Origin: Medicago truncatula | Lineage: Eukaryota > Streptophyta > Magnoliopsida > Fabales > Fabaceae | Length of the DNA: 64,000 nt | Direction: 5' to 3' | Assembly: GCF_003473485.1 (NCBI RefSeq) | Contig: NC_053048.1 | Location: 46,202,255-46,266,254 of the forward strand | Part shown: in pieces, positions 1-11,267 of the stretch | How the letters are laid out: each line of letters begins with the position of its first letter | How positions within the stretch are numbered: position 1 is the stretch's first letter | Position numbers and translations under genes: made by a program | The notes under the pieces: model-generated | What the model was told of the DNA's origin: nothing | Seen by the model: the letters and a program-made list of their open reading frames with translations, nothing else | Databases searched by the model: none

Positions 1-3000
1 TATGAAGCGTAATTCATTTGTCTACATCTTCAAGCTTTGCCAAGTAAGTTTGGAAATTAGACATTTTCATTTTAACATCATGTTCCAAACGCAAGCCATC
101 ACAATTTTGCCTTTAGTTAAAAGGCACATCGTCAGGCTGACTCTCTACATATATGTTATGAAGAACTAGTCAATATTTCCAAAATCTGTTATAATGCTTT
201 TAGTTAATATTTCGTGTGGTGAATAATGAAGAACACGACAGCAATTATGGAACACAATATTCAAATCCATATTACTGATGACTTCCCTCTCGTTTTAGCT
301 TGCTATAATGGCAATGATTGCCATGACCATCTTCCTCCGGACTGAGATGCACAGAGATTCAGTGGCTCATGGAGATATATATGTAGGTGCATTGTTCTAT
401 GGCTGTATTGTAATCCTGTTTATTGGAGTGGCTGAACTTTCCATGGTAGTTTCAAGGCTTCCTGTTTTCTACAAGCAAAGGGGATACCTCTTTTTCCCTC
501 CATGGGCATATGCTCTTCCTGCTTGGATCCTTAAAATTCCCTTGACTTTTGTTGAAGTGGCTGTTTGGGTAATCCTCACCTATTACGTCATTGGTTTTGA
601 TCCATATATTGGAAGGTATGAGTGATATGTGTTTATAAGTCCTAAGTGTACTTGTGAATTGTGCCAAGTTTGGATAAACATTTTAATTAAGCACTTATAG
701 CATAAGCACTTATGTATAAGCTATTTTCATAATAAAAGTCAAATTGTTTTCATGTAAGTTATCTTTGAGATCTTATAAAGTTTCCATTGGTTTTTATTGA
801 GTGCCTCCATTTCCAAGTTCATGGCTTGTTTCCATTTTCTGTCGGTCAATGCCTCAGATAAAGAGGTAGGTATTGTGGTAGTGTTTAGACTTGTGAGGAA
901 GGCTTTATGGGTGGTTGATAACTGTTCAAAGCATAGGAAGTTGGATAGAGGATAGAGTGTCTTGCTGGTACAGGTTCTGATATCTTTCATTAGGGCAATT
1001 GGAAGATATAAATCTTTATAGTGTAGTGGTGGTCTTTCTTTGGATTTTGGTTTCTTATGCTTTATTAGGCTGGATTTTGGTTTCTTATGCTTTATTAGGC
1101 TGGATTCTGGTTCCTTATGTAACAATGAGTCACTAGAAAATTTAGAAATTGAATCACTAGAATTTATAGGGTCAAGTGAAGTTACATCGTGTAATGTCGG
1201 ATCGCAGAGTGACCGGCTTGCTGCCCCGTGATTGACTCACTGGACAAAGAGTCGATCCTCCACTAATTATGGTATCTTGGATATGATTAGATTCAGGAAT
1301 GAACTTTTTTCTAGTATATACCAAATTCTTTTCATATCTTACATCAACTTCAACATTTCCATCTTTTTCATAATCAACTTTGGTCTCAACATTGTTACCT
1401 CTAGTTTCAGCCTCAATTTTGGCCTGAAAGTAAGGTCGGGAAGTAGAAGAAACTCATTTCCTTACTTATAGTCTCCCCCAGAAGATGAGTTTGAACAAAG
1501 TAACTTTCTTGTTCATGGAAGGTGACATCTCAACAGACAAAATACTTATGAGATGGTGGATGATAACATATGTAACCTTTTTGAGTGGAGGAATACCCTA
1601 TAAAGACACACTTTAAGGCTCTAGGATCAAGTTTGCTTCTACCATCACTTTGGATATAGACAAACGACGTACACCCAAATATTTTATGTGTGAAATTATT
1701 AGAGGTGGGCATATAAGGATATAATGACGATAAAACTTCCATGAGTTTTGGAGTCAAGGGCATTAGAAAGTAAACGACTTATGAGATAAGATGCAGTTAA
1801 AACCGTCTCCCCCCAAAATTTCTTGGGAACCTTACTTTGGAATGACATTACTCGAGTTTGATCTCACAAATGGCCATTTTTCCTCCGAGTAACCTCATTT
1901 TGTTAAGGGGGGTGGTACAGGAAGACTCGTGAATAATAATACCCTCTTTTGACAAAAAGAATAACTTGTGATTCAAGTAATCTTTGGTATTATCAAACCT
2001 AACTCTCTCAATACTCACTCCAAAATGATTTTTTACAATTGAGAAGAAATGTAGAAACGCAGAGGTAACTTCAGACTTTTGTTTTAGTAAGTAGACCCAA
2101 GTAACTTAAGTACATCAATCATTGTTCCGAACCATCGACTATCCAATATATTTGAAACATTAAAGGGACCCCACACACAGTATGAATTAAATAAAACGGA
2201 GAAGTGCTAATTTTATTACTTATTGGAAAAGAGAGTTGTTGTTGGAGCTAAGGAAATTCTGGTTTTGAAAATAATAAAGACCATTCCATTCTCTAGCATT
2301 TCCAACCGTCCTCCCCGAATCCTTGTCCTGGAAAACATAGGCATTGTTGTAGAAAACAACATTACATGATAGCTCTTTGTGAGTTTTTGTGCGGAAATTA
2401 GGCTAGTGGGCAGTTTTAGAATATGAAAGACGTTTTGTAGGATTATAGATGGGCTTATTTGGACATTTCCTTTACCTGCTACAGTTATAAGGGAACCAAT
2501 TGTTGTGGATGTTTTCTTGTTGATAAGACAATGTGAATAAGTGGAGAAGTGTCATGTGGTTAGTGGCTCTTGAATCTAGTATCCAATATTGCTTATATGG
2601 TTTATCTGAAGCATTCAATCCAACAAAACCAAGTGGAAGTGGAGAAAGAGATGTACAGAAATGCATGTTGGTTTATCCAATTCCCTAAGAAAATATCTCC
2701 CTTTAGTAAATAGGTTCAAATATGCTCGGATTGAAAAGCAAACACAACCTATCAAAAAAAAATTGATGATGATCAGTAGTCAGTACCGACGCGATAAACA
2801 GTATTGCACAATGAACAGTCAGGAAACAGTAGTCGCAGATGAACGGTGTTTTCTGATGAACGGTGTTAGCGGTGAATAGTGTTTTTAAGATCTCAAAGAG
2901 GCAACAATAAAGGAGGGAAAATAAAAGAATCGGCAATGAAGGCAGAAAAACAAAAGTAACCGCAAAGATGGCGGCTGGGTTTATGCGGAAGCAAGGCCCC

Positions 3001-6000
3001 TCAAGATCAGGAGCTCTGATATCATGTGAAAACTGAATGTTATATTTCAAAGATAAATAATGTACGACCACTTTTGTTTTTATATAGACTGTTCTAACAT
3101 AATGGGCATGACTAATGGACCAATTAGAAATTACTAATAATAATAGTAAAACTTCATTGTTTACAACATTTCCTAATGCAGATTTTTCAGACAATACCTT
3201 ATCCTTGTACTAGTACACCAGATGGCTACTGCATTGTTCAGATTCATTGCAGCAGTTGGGAGGGACATGACAGTGACTCTAACACTTGGATCATTTGCAC
3301 TTGCCATCCTTTTTTCTATGAGTGGTTTTGTCCTAACAAAAGGTACCGATATGGATCCAAAAAAAATAAACAATCAAAGTGCTTGTTTCATTATGTTCTA
3401 TGCTAAGAGTTCTCTCTTTTCTTTGCTTTATGCTCACAGGTAGTACAAAAAAATGGTGGATATGGGGATTTTGGATATCACCTTTGATGTATGGACAAAA
3501 TGCCGTGGTAATTAATGAGTTCCTTGGAAATAAATGGAAACATGTAAGATTTTTTTACTATTTTATATGTTCATTTTCTATGACTTCCTTATCATTTAAA
3601 TAATTTGATGTATCACTGAGGTCTAGTGCAAGTGGTTGGTGTGCAGCGTGTGTGAGTGTTGTAAGCTCCGGAGTACCGAATTTGATTGTAATCGTCAAAA
3701 AATATAAATAGTCAAATGATTTTGATATGTTTTCTTGTGAAAGGTTCTTCCTAACTCAACCGGATCACTAGGAGTTGAAGTTTTGAAATCTCGCAGTTTC
3801 TTTACTGAGACATATTGGTATTGGATATGTGTTGGTGCTTTGATTGGATATACATTACTTTTCAACTTTGGATATATCCTTGCTCTCACTTTCTTGAATC
3901 GTGAGTATCTTCACCTTAGATGTATAATTAAACCGATGAGACTATAGTTTATGTACTGATATACTACAAAATTGATCATGCAGCACTTGGGAAGCATAAA
4001 ACTGTTATACGAGAAGATAGCTTTTCACAACACTCAAATAGATGTACTTTCATCTCATAAATAACTACTGAAAATTTAGTAATGTATTGATGAGTAATTT
4101 TTTATTTCAATTCACATAACAACTTATGAATAACATTGGAACTACTTCACAGTGCGAAACGGCGAAAGTAGAAGTGGAAGCATCTCTCCAAGTACTTTAT
4201 CCGATAGGCAAGAAACAGTTGGTGTAGAGACAAACCATAGAAGGAAAAGAGGAATGGTTCTTCCATTTGAACCACATTCAATCACCTTTGATGAAGTTTC
4301 ATATTCTGTAGACATGCCACAGGTAATCTACAAACCGAATAAAAAAAGAGTTAAGTCTTGATACACTGTTAGTGTTAAAAGTTTTACACTCTCAACACAT
4401 CACAGCCATGTGTTTGACTTTAGATGTAGTTCTAGTTTAATTCAAACATTTCTAATGATTTGATGGTTATAATTGATCGACAGTGGCACTATTTTGAAGT
4501 AAAGTTTATCAAATACTTGAACTGAAATTACAGGAAATGAGAAACCGAGGTGTTATTGAGGATAAGTTAGTTCTTCTGAAGGGTCTTAGTGGAGCTTTCA
4601 GACCAGGTGTTCTCACGGCTCTGATGGGTGTGACCGGTGCTGGCAAAACAACTCTGATGGATGTGCTTTCTGGTAGAAAAACTGGTGGATATATTGGTGG
4701 GAACATCACAATATCTGGCTATCCAAAGAAGCAAGAAACCTTTGCAAGAATTTCTGGATACTGCGAGCAAACTGATATCCATTCTCCTCATGTTACTGTC
4801 TATGAATCTTTACTCTATTCAGCATGGCTCCGATTGTCCCCTGACATCAATGCTGAAACCAGAAAGGTTAGCATCAGAATCACTTGATATGTTTCCATCA
4901 TATTGCATTCATGTACTTACGTTATTTAGTAATCAATTACAATTCATTGGTTGGGATTATTACATTATCAGAAAACATGAGAATAAAAATGTTTGAAACT
5001 GACTAATGCTTGCAGATGTTTATTGAGGAAGTCATGGAACTTGTGGAACTGAAACCGCTACGATATGCATTAGTAGGACTGCCTGGTGTTAGTGGTCTCT
5101 CGACAGAGCAGCGCAAAAGGCTAACTGTTGCAGTTGAATTGGTAGCTAATCCTTCAATAATATTCATGGATGAGCCAACTTCTGGGCTAGATGCGAGGGC
5201 TGCAGCTATAGTGATGAGAGCAGTTAGGAACACAGTTGACACCGGAAGAACTGTTGTTTGTACCATCCACCAGCCTAGCATTGATATATTTGAATCTTTT
5301 GATGAGGTGAAAAACAAAATTTAAAACTCAAGAAATTAAAAAAATAAAAATTGGTTGTTCTATTCCATTGCAATTTACCAAGTCTCTAATATCTTTCTCA
5401 TAATAAAATGCAGCTTTTGCTACTTAAGCAAGGAGGTCAAGAGATATATGTGGGGCCACTTGGACATAATTCTTCCAATTTAATCAATTACTTTGAGGTA
5501 GGTAGAAAATATGTATGTATGTATAGTGTATCTATGCGTGTGTGTAATTAAAGTATGGAATATTGATTTCATTTTTATGTTTCAAATTATTATCTACTTG
5601 TTAACGTTTCATAGTGTACACACTTGTCTTGAAGGGAGTACAAGGTGTTAGCAAGATTAAAGACGGTTATAATCCAGCAACATGGATGTTGGAAGTCACA
5701 ACTTCATCCAAAGAAGTGGAGTTACGGATTGATTATGCAGAGGTGTACAAAAATTCAGAGTTATACAGGTATTTTCACTTGTATGAAATCAAATCAAATT
5801 ATAGAACTAGAAAATAATCTACTACAACTGTTTCAGGAGAAACAAAGCACTTATCAAAGAACTGAGTGCTCCAGCACCTTGTTCAAAAGATCTCTATTTT
5901 CCTTCACGGTACTCGAGATCCTTCTTTACACAATGTATAGCCTGCTTATGGAAACAACATTGGTCTTATTGGCGCAATCCTGAATATAATGCCATAAGAT

Positions 6001-7272
6001 TTCTGTATTCAACTGCGGTGGCTGTTTTGCTTGGAAGCATGTTTTGGAACCTTGGCTCCAAAATGTAAGATCAAATTGTAAAACTAGAAATTTTTTATGG
6101 CTTCAAGTTTGTAAAATTTCATTTCATCATTGCAGTGAAAAAGACCAAGATCTTTTTAATGCCATGGGATCCATGTATGCTGCTGTTATCCTAATTGGCG
6201 CCATGAATAGTAATTCAGTGCAGCCAGTGGTTGGTGTCGAAAGAACGGTCTTTTATAGAGAAAGAGCAGCCCGAATGTACTCAGCTTTTCCATATGCTTT
6301 AGCTCAGGCAAGAATCCAAACCAATTTATAAAATACAGGTTCTGATACCATCATCATAGATGTCTTTAATATCTTAAAGAAAATAACAAAAAATAGTTAA
6401 TAATTTAATCATTTAGTAATTTCTAAGGTTATTAGGAAGATTTAAAACAACTACTTTTATTTACTTCATTACATGTAAGTAATTCTTCTTTTTATATTTC
6501 GTCTTTTGCATTGCAGGTTGTAATAGAGCTCCCATATGTTTTTGTGCAAGCTGTGGTCTATGGCATTGTAGTGTATGTTATGATTGGTTTTGAGTGGACT
6601 TTGGTTAAAGTTGTGTGGTGCCTATTCTTCATGTATTTCACCTTCCTCTACTTCACCTTCTATGGTATGATGTCAGTGGCTATGACCCCAAACAATCACA
6701 TTTCCATTATTGTTTCATCTGCATTCTATTCAGTATGGAATCTTTTCTCAGGATTCGTAGTCCCAAGACCAGTAAGTTTTTGACTTCCTCGAATTCTTTG
6801 TGCATTTTAATTTCATCATTTTAGCAGTAAGAGTCTGACTTTGTAAGCTCGAGGGAAAATAGTAATTAATTAGTGTCATTTTAGTTAATAATAGTTTTCT
6901 CTTTCACATTTTTTTATTTTAAATTTAATGCATTTTTAAGCATAGCAATAGTAGCATATAACTAATTTATAGGTCATTTTTTCCCTTGGTGGCTTTGGCT
7001 AACAGAGTATTCCAGTGTGGTGGAGGTGGTACAGTTGGGCAAATCCAGTGGCATGGAGTTTATACGGATTGGTGACTTCACAATATGGAGATGTAAAACA
7101 AAACATTGAAACCAGTGATGGAAGACAAACAGTGGAAGATTTTCTGAGAAATTACTTTGGTTTCAAGCATGATTTTCTAGGAGTGGTTGCTCTTGTCAAT
7201 ATTGCATTTCCAATAGTTTTTGCTTTGGTCTTTGCCATAGCAATCAAGATGTTTAATTTCCAAAGGCGTTGA
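1..7272 (+). CDS. ABCG-family (full-size PDR) ABC transporter, C-terminal part, 5' end outside window
   Basis: Plasma-membrane pleiotropic-drug-resistance type exporter; the substrate cannot be read from sequence. Fifteen exons by splice consensus: 1-43, 299-615, 3182-3342, 3440-3543, 3744-3900, 3984-4043, 4153-4322, 4534-4866, 5016-5306, 5414-5497, 5635-5768, 5837-6064, 6136-6307, 6517-6771, 7006-7272; together 924 residues plus stop, against about 1,430 for whole PDR proteins. Visible parts: end of the first membrane domain (FVYIFKLCQ onward), then the second nucleotide-binding domain with Walker [13 protein letters not shown] signature [11 protein letters not shown], Walker [14 protein letters not shown] and the H-loop CTIHQPS, then the second membrane domain ending in NFQRR. 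The short exon 3984-4043 is the least certain. The intron after 6307 has a GC donor. The intron 616-3181 carries a copia relic. No frameshift is seen, so the gene looks functional in this part. AATAAA-like signals lie near 7333. Confidence 0.93.
760..3168 (-). mobile_element. Degenerate Ty1/copia retrotransposon, one LTR plus partial pol, in an ABCG intron
   Basis: Read on the minus strand: a 144-bp LTR (3168 down to 3025, TGTTGT...TCACA, with a TATA-like TCTATATAAAAAC), then a primer-binding site resembling the initiator-Met tRNA type (TGATATCAGAGC, about 3024-3012). Next come a protease remnant around 2560-2590 where the DSGAT motif reads DSRAT, an integrase C-terminal stretch at 1763-1530 ([26 protein letters not shown]), and the linker before reverse transcriptase at 1125-760 ([20 protein letters not shown]). 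Only about 400 bp separate the primer site from the protease, so most of gag is missing. Reverse transcriptase, RNase H and the second LTR are absent. Several stops and frame breaks show it is dead. It sits in antisense inside a host intron and does not touch the splice sites, although the LTR end at 3168 is only 13 bp from the 3' splice site. Confidence 0.85.
1041..1119. repeat. 30-bp tandem repeat, 2.6 copies
   Basis: A 30-bp unit beginning TGGATTTTGGTTTCTTATGC is repeated exactly at 1041 and 1071, with a third diverged partial copy from 1101. In the minus-strand copia frame it codes for a ten-residue repeat (about [10 protein letters not shown]), so it is an in-frame expansion within the relic polyprotein. 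Confidence 0.8.
3618..3700 (+). mobile_element. Possible SINE fragment in ABCG intron
   Basis: The intron 3544-3743 contains GGTCTAGTGCAAGTGGTTGG, which resembles a tRNA-like box A, followed about 45 bp later by a degraded box-B-like GAGTACCGAATTTG and an A-rich run. It resembles the head of plant tRNA-derived SINEs. Box B is poor and no target duplication was found, so the call is weak. Confidence 0.3.
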
Positions 7273-7605
7273 GAACATTCAATTTTTACATTTTGTATCC
7301 CACAACCATTATTGTATTTTCTTTATTTACCAAATAAATAGTGTCATAGCTCGAGATTAGATAGTGCGAGTGATATGTGGTACCGCTGTTATACGGTTAC
7401 ATATGTTATTTATCCTTATGAGATTAGGATCTTTAGTTTGTTAAAAATATGCTATGCTCGTGTATATTTTCACAAGGTCTTTGTTAGCATGTTTGTCCGA
7501 TGATCTTGAGCTGACATGAGACAATTATGCTTTTGTTGATAACATTTTCCCTTACAAAGAATATGTTTAATTCCATATGTTTACAGCGTCAGTGTAGAAC
7601 TGGAC

Positions 7606-7643
<38 letters not shown>
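7606..7643. repeat. Compound (TG)n(AG)n microsatellite
   Basis: About nine TG units run directly into about ten GA units, 38 bp in all. It lies downstream of the ABC transporter. Confidence 0.95.
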
Positions 7644-7844
7644 TACTTGAATCATCACAAAGAACTCTTGGAGTTTGATGTTTTCCCCTTAATTCTCACA
7701 ATAATGACTGAAGCCTTAGAATTTCTGCAGCATAAGCATGTTCTGAACTCTTACTCTACTTCAACAATTGACCTTGCAACAAAAAATTAATAACACTTGC
7801 TTAATTCACACAATGTGGATTCTCTTCTCCCTTCCCAACCAAAT

Positions 7845-7920
7845 TTTATTCATACGCAAGAGTCGGAGATCAAACCCCGGCCACTTGCTTAATGGGTCCA
7901 AGTCCCTTGACACTTATCAA
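7845..7920 (-). mobile_element. tRNA-related SINE fragment
   Basis: On the minus strand the sequence reads AAGTGGCCGGGGTTTGATCT followed by CCGACTCTTGCGTATG, the layout of the box-B half of plant tRNA-derived SINEs (GGTTTGATCTC near GGTTCGANTCC). Only this half is present and no clear target duplication was found. Confidence 0.5.
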
Positions 7921-7943
7921 TTTTTTTGTTGGGTAAAAAAAAT

Positions 7944-8127
7944 GAGAAATGATATTTGTACAACCCTTTTGTAACAACTTTTTGATAACTTTTTCTCCCA
8001 TACTCACAAGATTTTCTTATTCTCTCTCTTCCTTTTTCTCTCTCCATTGTTTTTAACCAATAAGAAAAGAGAAAAACAAAGTTGTCACTAAAGTTGTCCT
8101 TAAATGGATGTCAAAATATCATTGCTC
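7944..8127 (+). mobile_element. MITE, family shared with 54051-54236
   Basis: It starts GAGAAATGATATTTGTACAA and ends CAAAATATCATTGCTC, so the ends form an imperfect terminal inverted repeat (AGNAATGATATTT). The middle holds a C/T-rich block (TTCTTATTCTCTCTCTTCC) and CCAATAAGAAAAGAG. Copy 54051-54236 matches throughout in the same order. It is non-coding. Confidence 0.75.
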
Positions 8128-9018
8128 AAAAAAAATACCAAACTTTATCTATCAAAATCTATTAGGATCAGGCCTTACCTATAGCCACAACGTAACGTGT
8201 TTCCTGAGCCATTGACTCCAATTCCATTAGCGCCTCGACTTTAACGTTACACTGGCATATCAAAATGGTTGAAGATTCAATACTCTGGATGATTATATCC
8301 CCACTAGGTGGTAAGTGGTAACCTAGTTCTGCACTTGTTTGCCCCATGTTAGCCTCGAACATGATTGTCTCCTATGTGAGAATATTTTTGGCTAATTAGC
8401 TTCATCTTTGGGGACATTAGTTGACTTTCTATCAGTTAATACCCGTTATTACTTTTTAAAAGGATCCCAGTTGTTCCGATTGTTGATCATAGCAAAATGG
8501 ACATTTCACATTTTCATATATCAACCAAAAAATACCATAAAGTTTTCTTTGTCAACAGTCTCGTGCATTCAGCAGAGAATAAATTTTGACATGAATGATG
8601 CACTAAAACATCAAAGATTCAGATTTGCTAGTGCCCAAAGGTTATTTTCACTTTTGGGCCATGAATGCCTAATAGTTTTTTGGAAACACTTTCTCCAACT
8701 CACAACATGAGTTTGGATGCACGTATCCGAAAAAACACCAACTTTGTGCTGTCTGGAAGTACACTTCTAGACCATTTATGTTGTCCGGAAACTACACTTC
8801 CAGAAACATGTGCAATTTTTTAATAGCGACAGGGATGGAAAAATAGAGTCCATAGTTTTCGGATGGCTGTAGAAATACTATCCAACCTGACAGAACAACA
8901 AAAAAAATAAAAAATAAAACAGAAGAGGCTGATTCAGTAGCCTGGGCCTTGTTGGTCATTACTAATCAGCAACATGGATCTCTGACAGCAAATTAGTTTG
9001 GCAAAGAATGCCTATCTA

Positions 9019-11217
9019 TCACCCAGTAACTGACGATCTAATGCTTCCTGCATTATGAGGGTAAAACGAATTAACAACATTGTAATGCAAGCAGGAAACT
9101 TATCTTGTGTGAACCGTAACGTGATTAAGTTTCATGGAATAGAGCACGACAGATGTGACTCGGTGATGACTAAACACTAAACCATAAGCACAAGATTGTG
9201 AATTTGTAACAAGCAAAGAACACAATCAAGCAAGAAAAGTGATATGTGTACAAAGTACAAAAGAACAACTATAGTTAACTTACAATATCTACGAGAAAGC
9301 AAGCAATTGAGGGAGCATTTGGGTAAACAACTTAGTTAAGTGCTTATATTCAATGAAAGTTTGTTGTAAAAGTGTTTACGTATAAATCATTTCTGCAATT
9401 GAAATGGGGATGAAGCAAAACTCTGCATTAGCTGTGTAAGCTGCTTGTATAAGTTATTTTTGGAGCTAATGAAAATAAGTTGAAAACAGTTTATGGACAT
9501 ATGCATATGTTATAATAAATCCAGGTAAGATCTTCCAAATAACTCGTAAATTTAAAACCTCAAGTTCGGTATGAGCAAAGCCTTTTAAACTAGCAATTAA
9601 GCCAATGGGATGAAGAGTTTATCAAGTGTAGAGCACGGTAAGACAGTCAAAGATCGCCTGTAATTAACAATTACAAGTTTACAGCTACCATGTGATTCTT
9701 TTGAATTAATTCAACATTTTTACAAATTATTGTTGTGATTTCAAAATTTCGCTATTAATCAGGTATTTGATATGCTAAAGAAGAATAGCTGCTAAGTCTA
9801 ACTAACATAATCATGGACCAATTTGGAAGTGGATGCAGTATATCTCATAAGCATGAACCATAAGTCGTAAGGGAAGCTGAAACCCAAAATTCACAATCCA
9901 AAACGAATTTTTAAACAACATAGAGAATGCCACAGTGTAGGAATTGAATAATCTTAAAAGGTAACAGGTCATACCTTTTATGTTGAAAGTAAAACAAACT
10001 TATGGACATTTTTAAACAACATAGAGAATGCCACAGTGTAGGAATTGAATAATCTTAAAAGGTAACAGGTCATATCTTTTATGTTGAAAGTAAAACAAAC
10101 TTATGGACATTACATACAAATGGAAGATTAAACTTACTATTTGAGCGCTTCATATTCCTGCAGAATTTACTGCCGCATTTGCACCGAAACAGCTCCACAG
10201 ACTGATCATCGTCATCAAAATCGATACCATAATCCTGCAAAAACACTATGCACATAAGCTTTTCTAGAGACGAAAAATCAAGTCCTGCATATGTAAACAA
10301 TCCAAAGAAAGTGAATTACACAAAAATGAGAAGCAATGAAGATGTCCACTGACAGATGGCCGGCCAAGAGCCAACTAACCATTGTACATGGCATTTTTCA
10401 ATTCAGTAGCCAAGTACCAAATAAAAAGCTTTATATCAATCATGATTCACTAAATACACCAAACATATTACAGAACCAAATCGACATACCCAGGTCAACT
10501 CTTCCTGTGCTGCAATTTTTCTGGATGTGAAGAAGGCAAACTGCATGTTTCAACATTCAAAGACATCAGTTAGCAAGGTTTCTAAAAGGTCAACCTACGC
10601 AACAAAGGTAATTATAAATGACAACTTGAATTTTGAGAATTTGCCAACTTCTCACATGATAATAGTGATGAGATGGACCCTCGACTTCAACCGGGATCTC
10701 AATCAAGTTTGCATCTAAACATCTGCCATAACGGGATAGAATTACTGAGAATCTTCTAATTTACAATTGCAAATTATGATTTAAGTATCTGCCTGGCCAC
10801 CCAGAAATACAGTTAACAGTAAAATAAGCATATCATCAATAGCATGCAAATGGAACGAACCTTGGTCTACAGAAATGCTGCCACTAATTTCCCAATCTGT
10901 ACATTATTAAACTGAACCATTTTCACCCTAATTATGCTTCATATTTTATGTTAGGTACTTTTTGTCTGGGAAATTTAAAAACAACACTCTTAGAATTTGG
11001 TTTGGCCTAACTCAACTATGCAAAACCAAAAGCCTTATTCAAAAATTAAAAACCAAGTACAGTCACGTCTAGCCCCCCGAGTATACTGACCGATTCCATG
11101 TTCCCCCGATTTTATCAGTTTCAGGCTTTCATCTAATCAGTCAACACTAGAATAGTGAACATCTTCCACTTTCTCAAATAAATTATTTATCTTATTACAC
11201 ACACACACACAAAAAAC

Positions 11218-11267
<50 letters not shown>

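Larger units (their letters stand above)
7273..9018. other. Convergent 3'-to-3' spacer, no gene seen
   Basis: Lies between the transporter stop and the proposed SUVR stop, so it holds both 3' UTRs. It contains a GT/GA microsatellite, a reverse SINE fragment and a MITE copy, each listed separately. Open frames here (for example 8168-8362 minus and 8408-8710 plus) match nothing I know and lack gene structure. Confidence 0.7.

Noticed and set aside
452..667. Minus-strand open frame overlapping the ABCG exon
   Set aside because: Antisense shadow of the conserved transporter exon with no own signals.
2703..3194. 163-codon minus-strand frame
   Set aside because: Crosses the copia primer site and LTR; it is untranslated leader/LTR sequence, not a gene.
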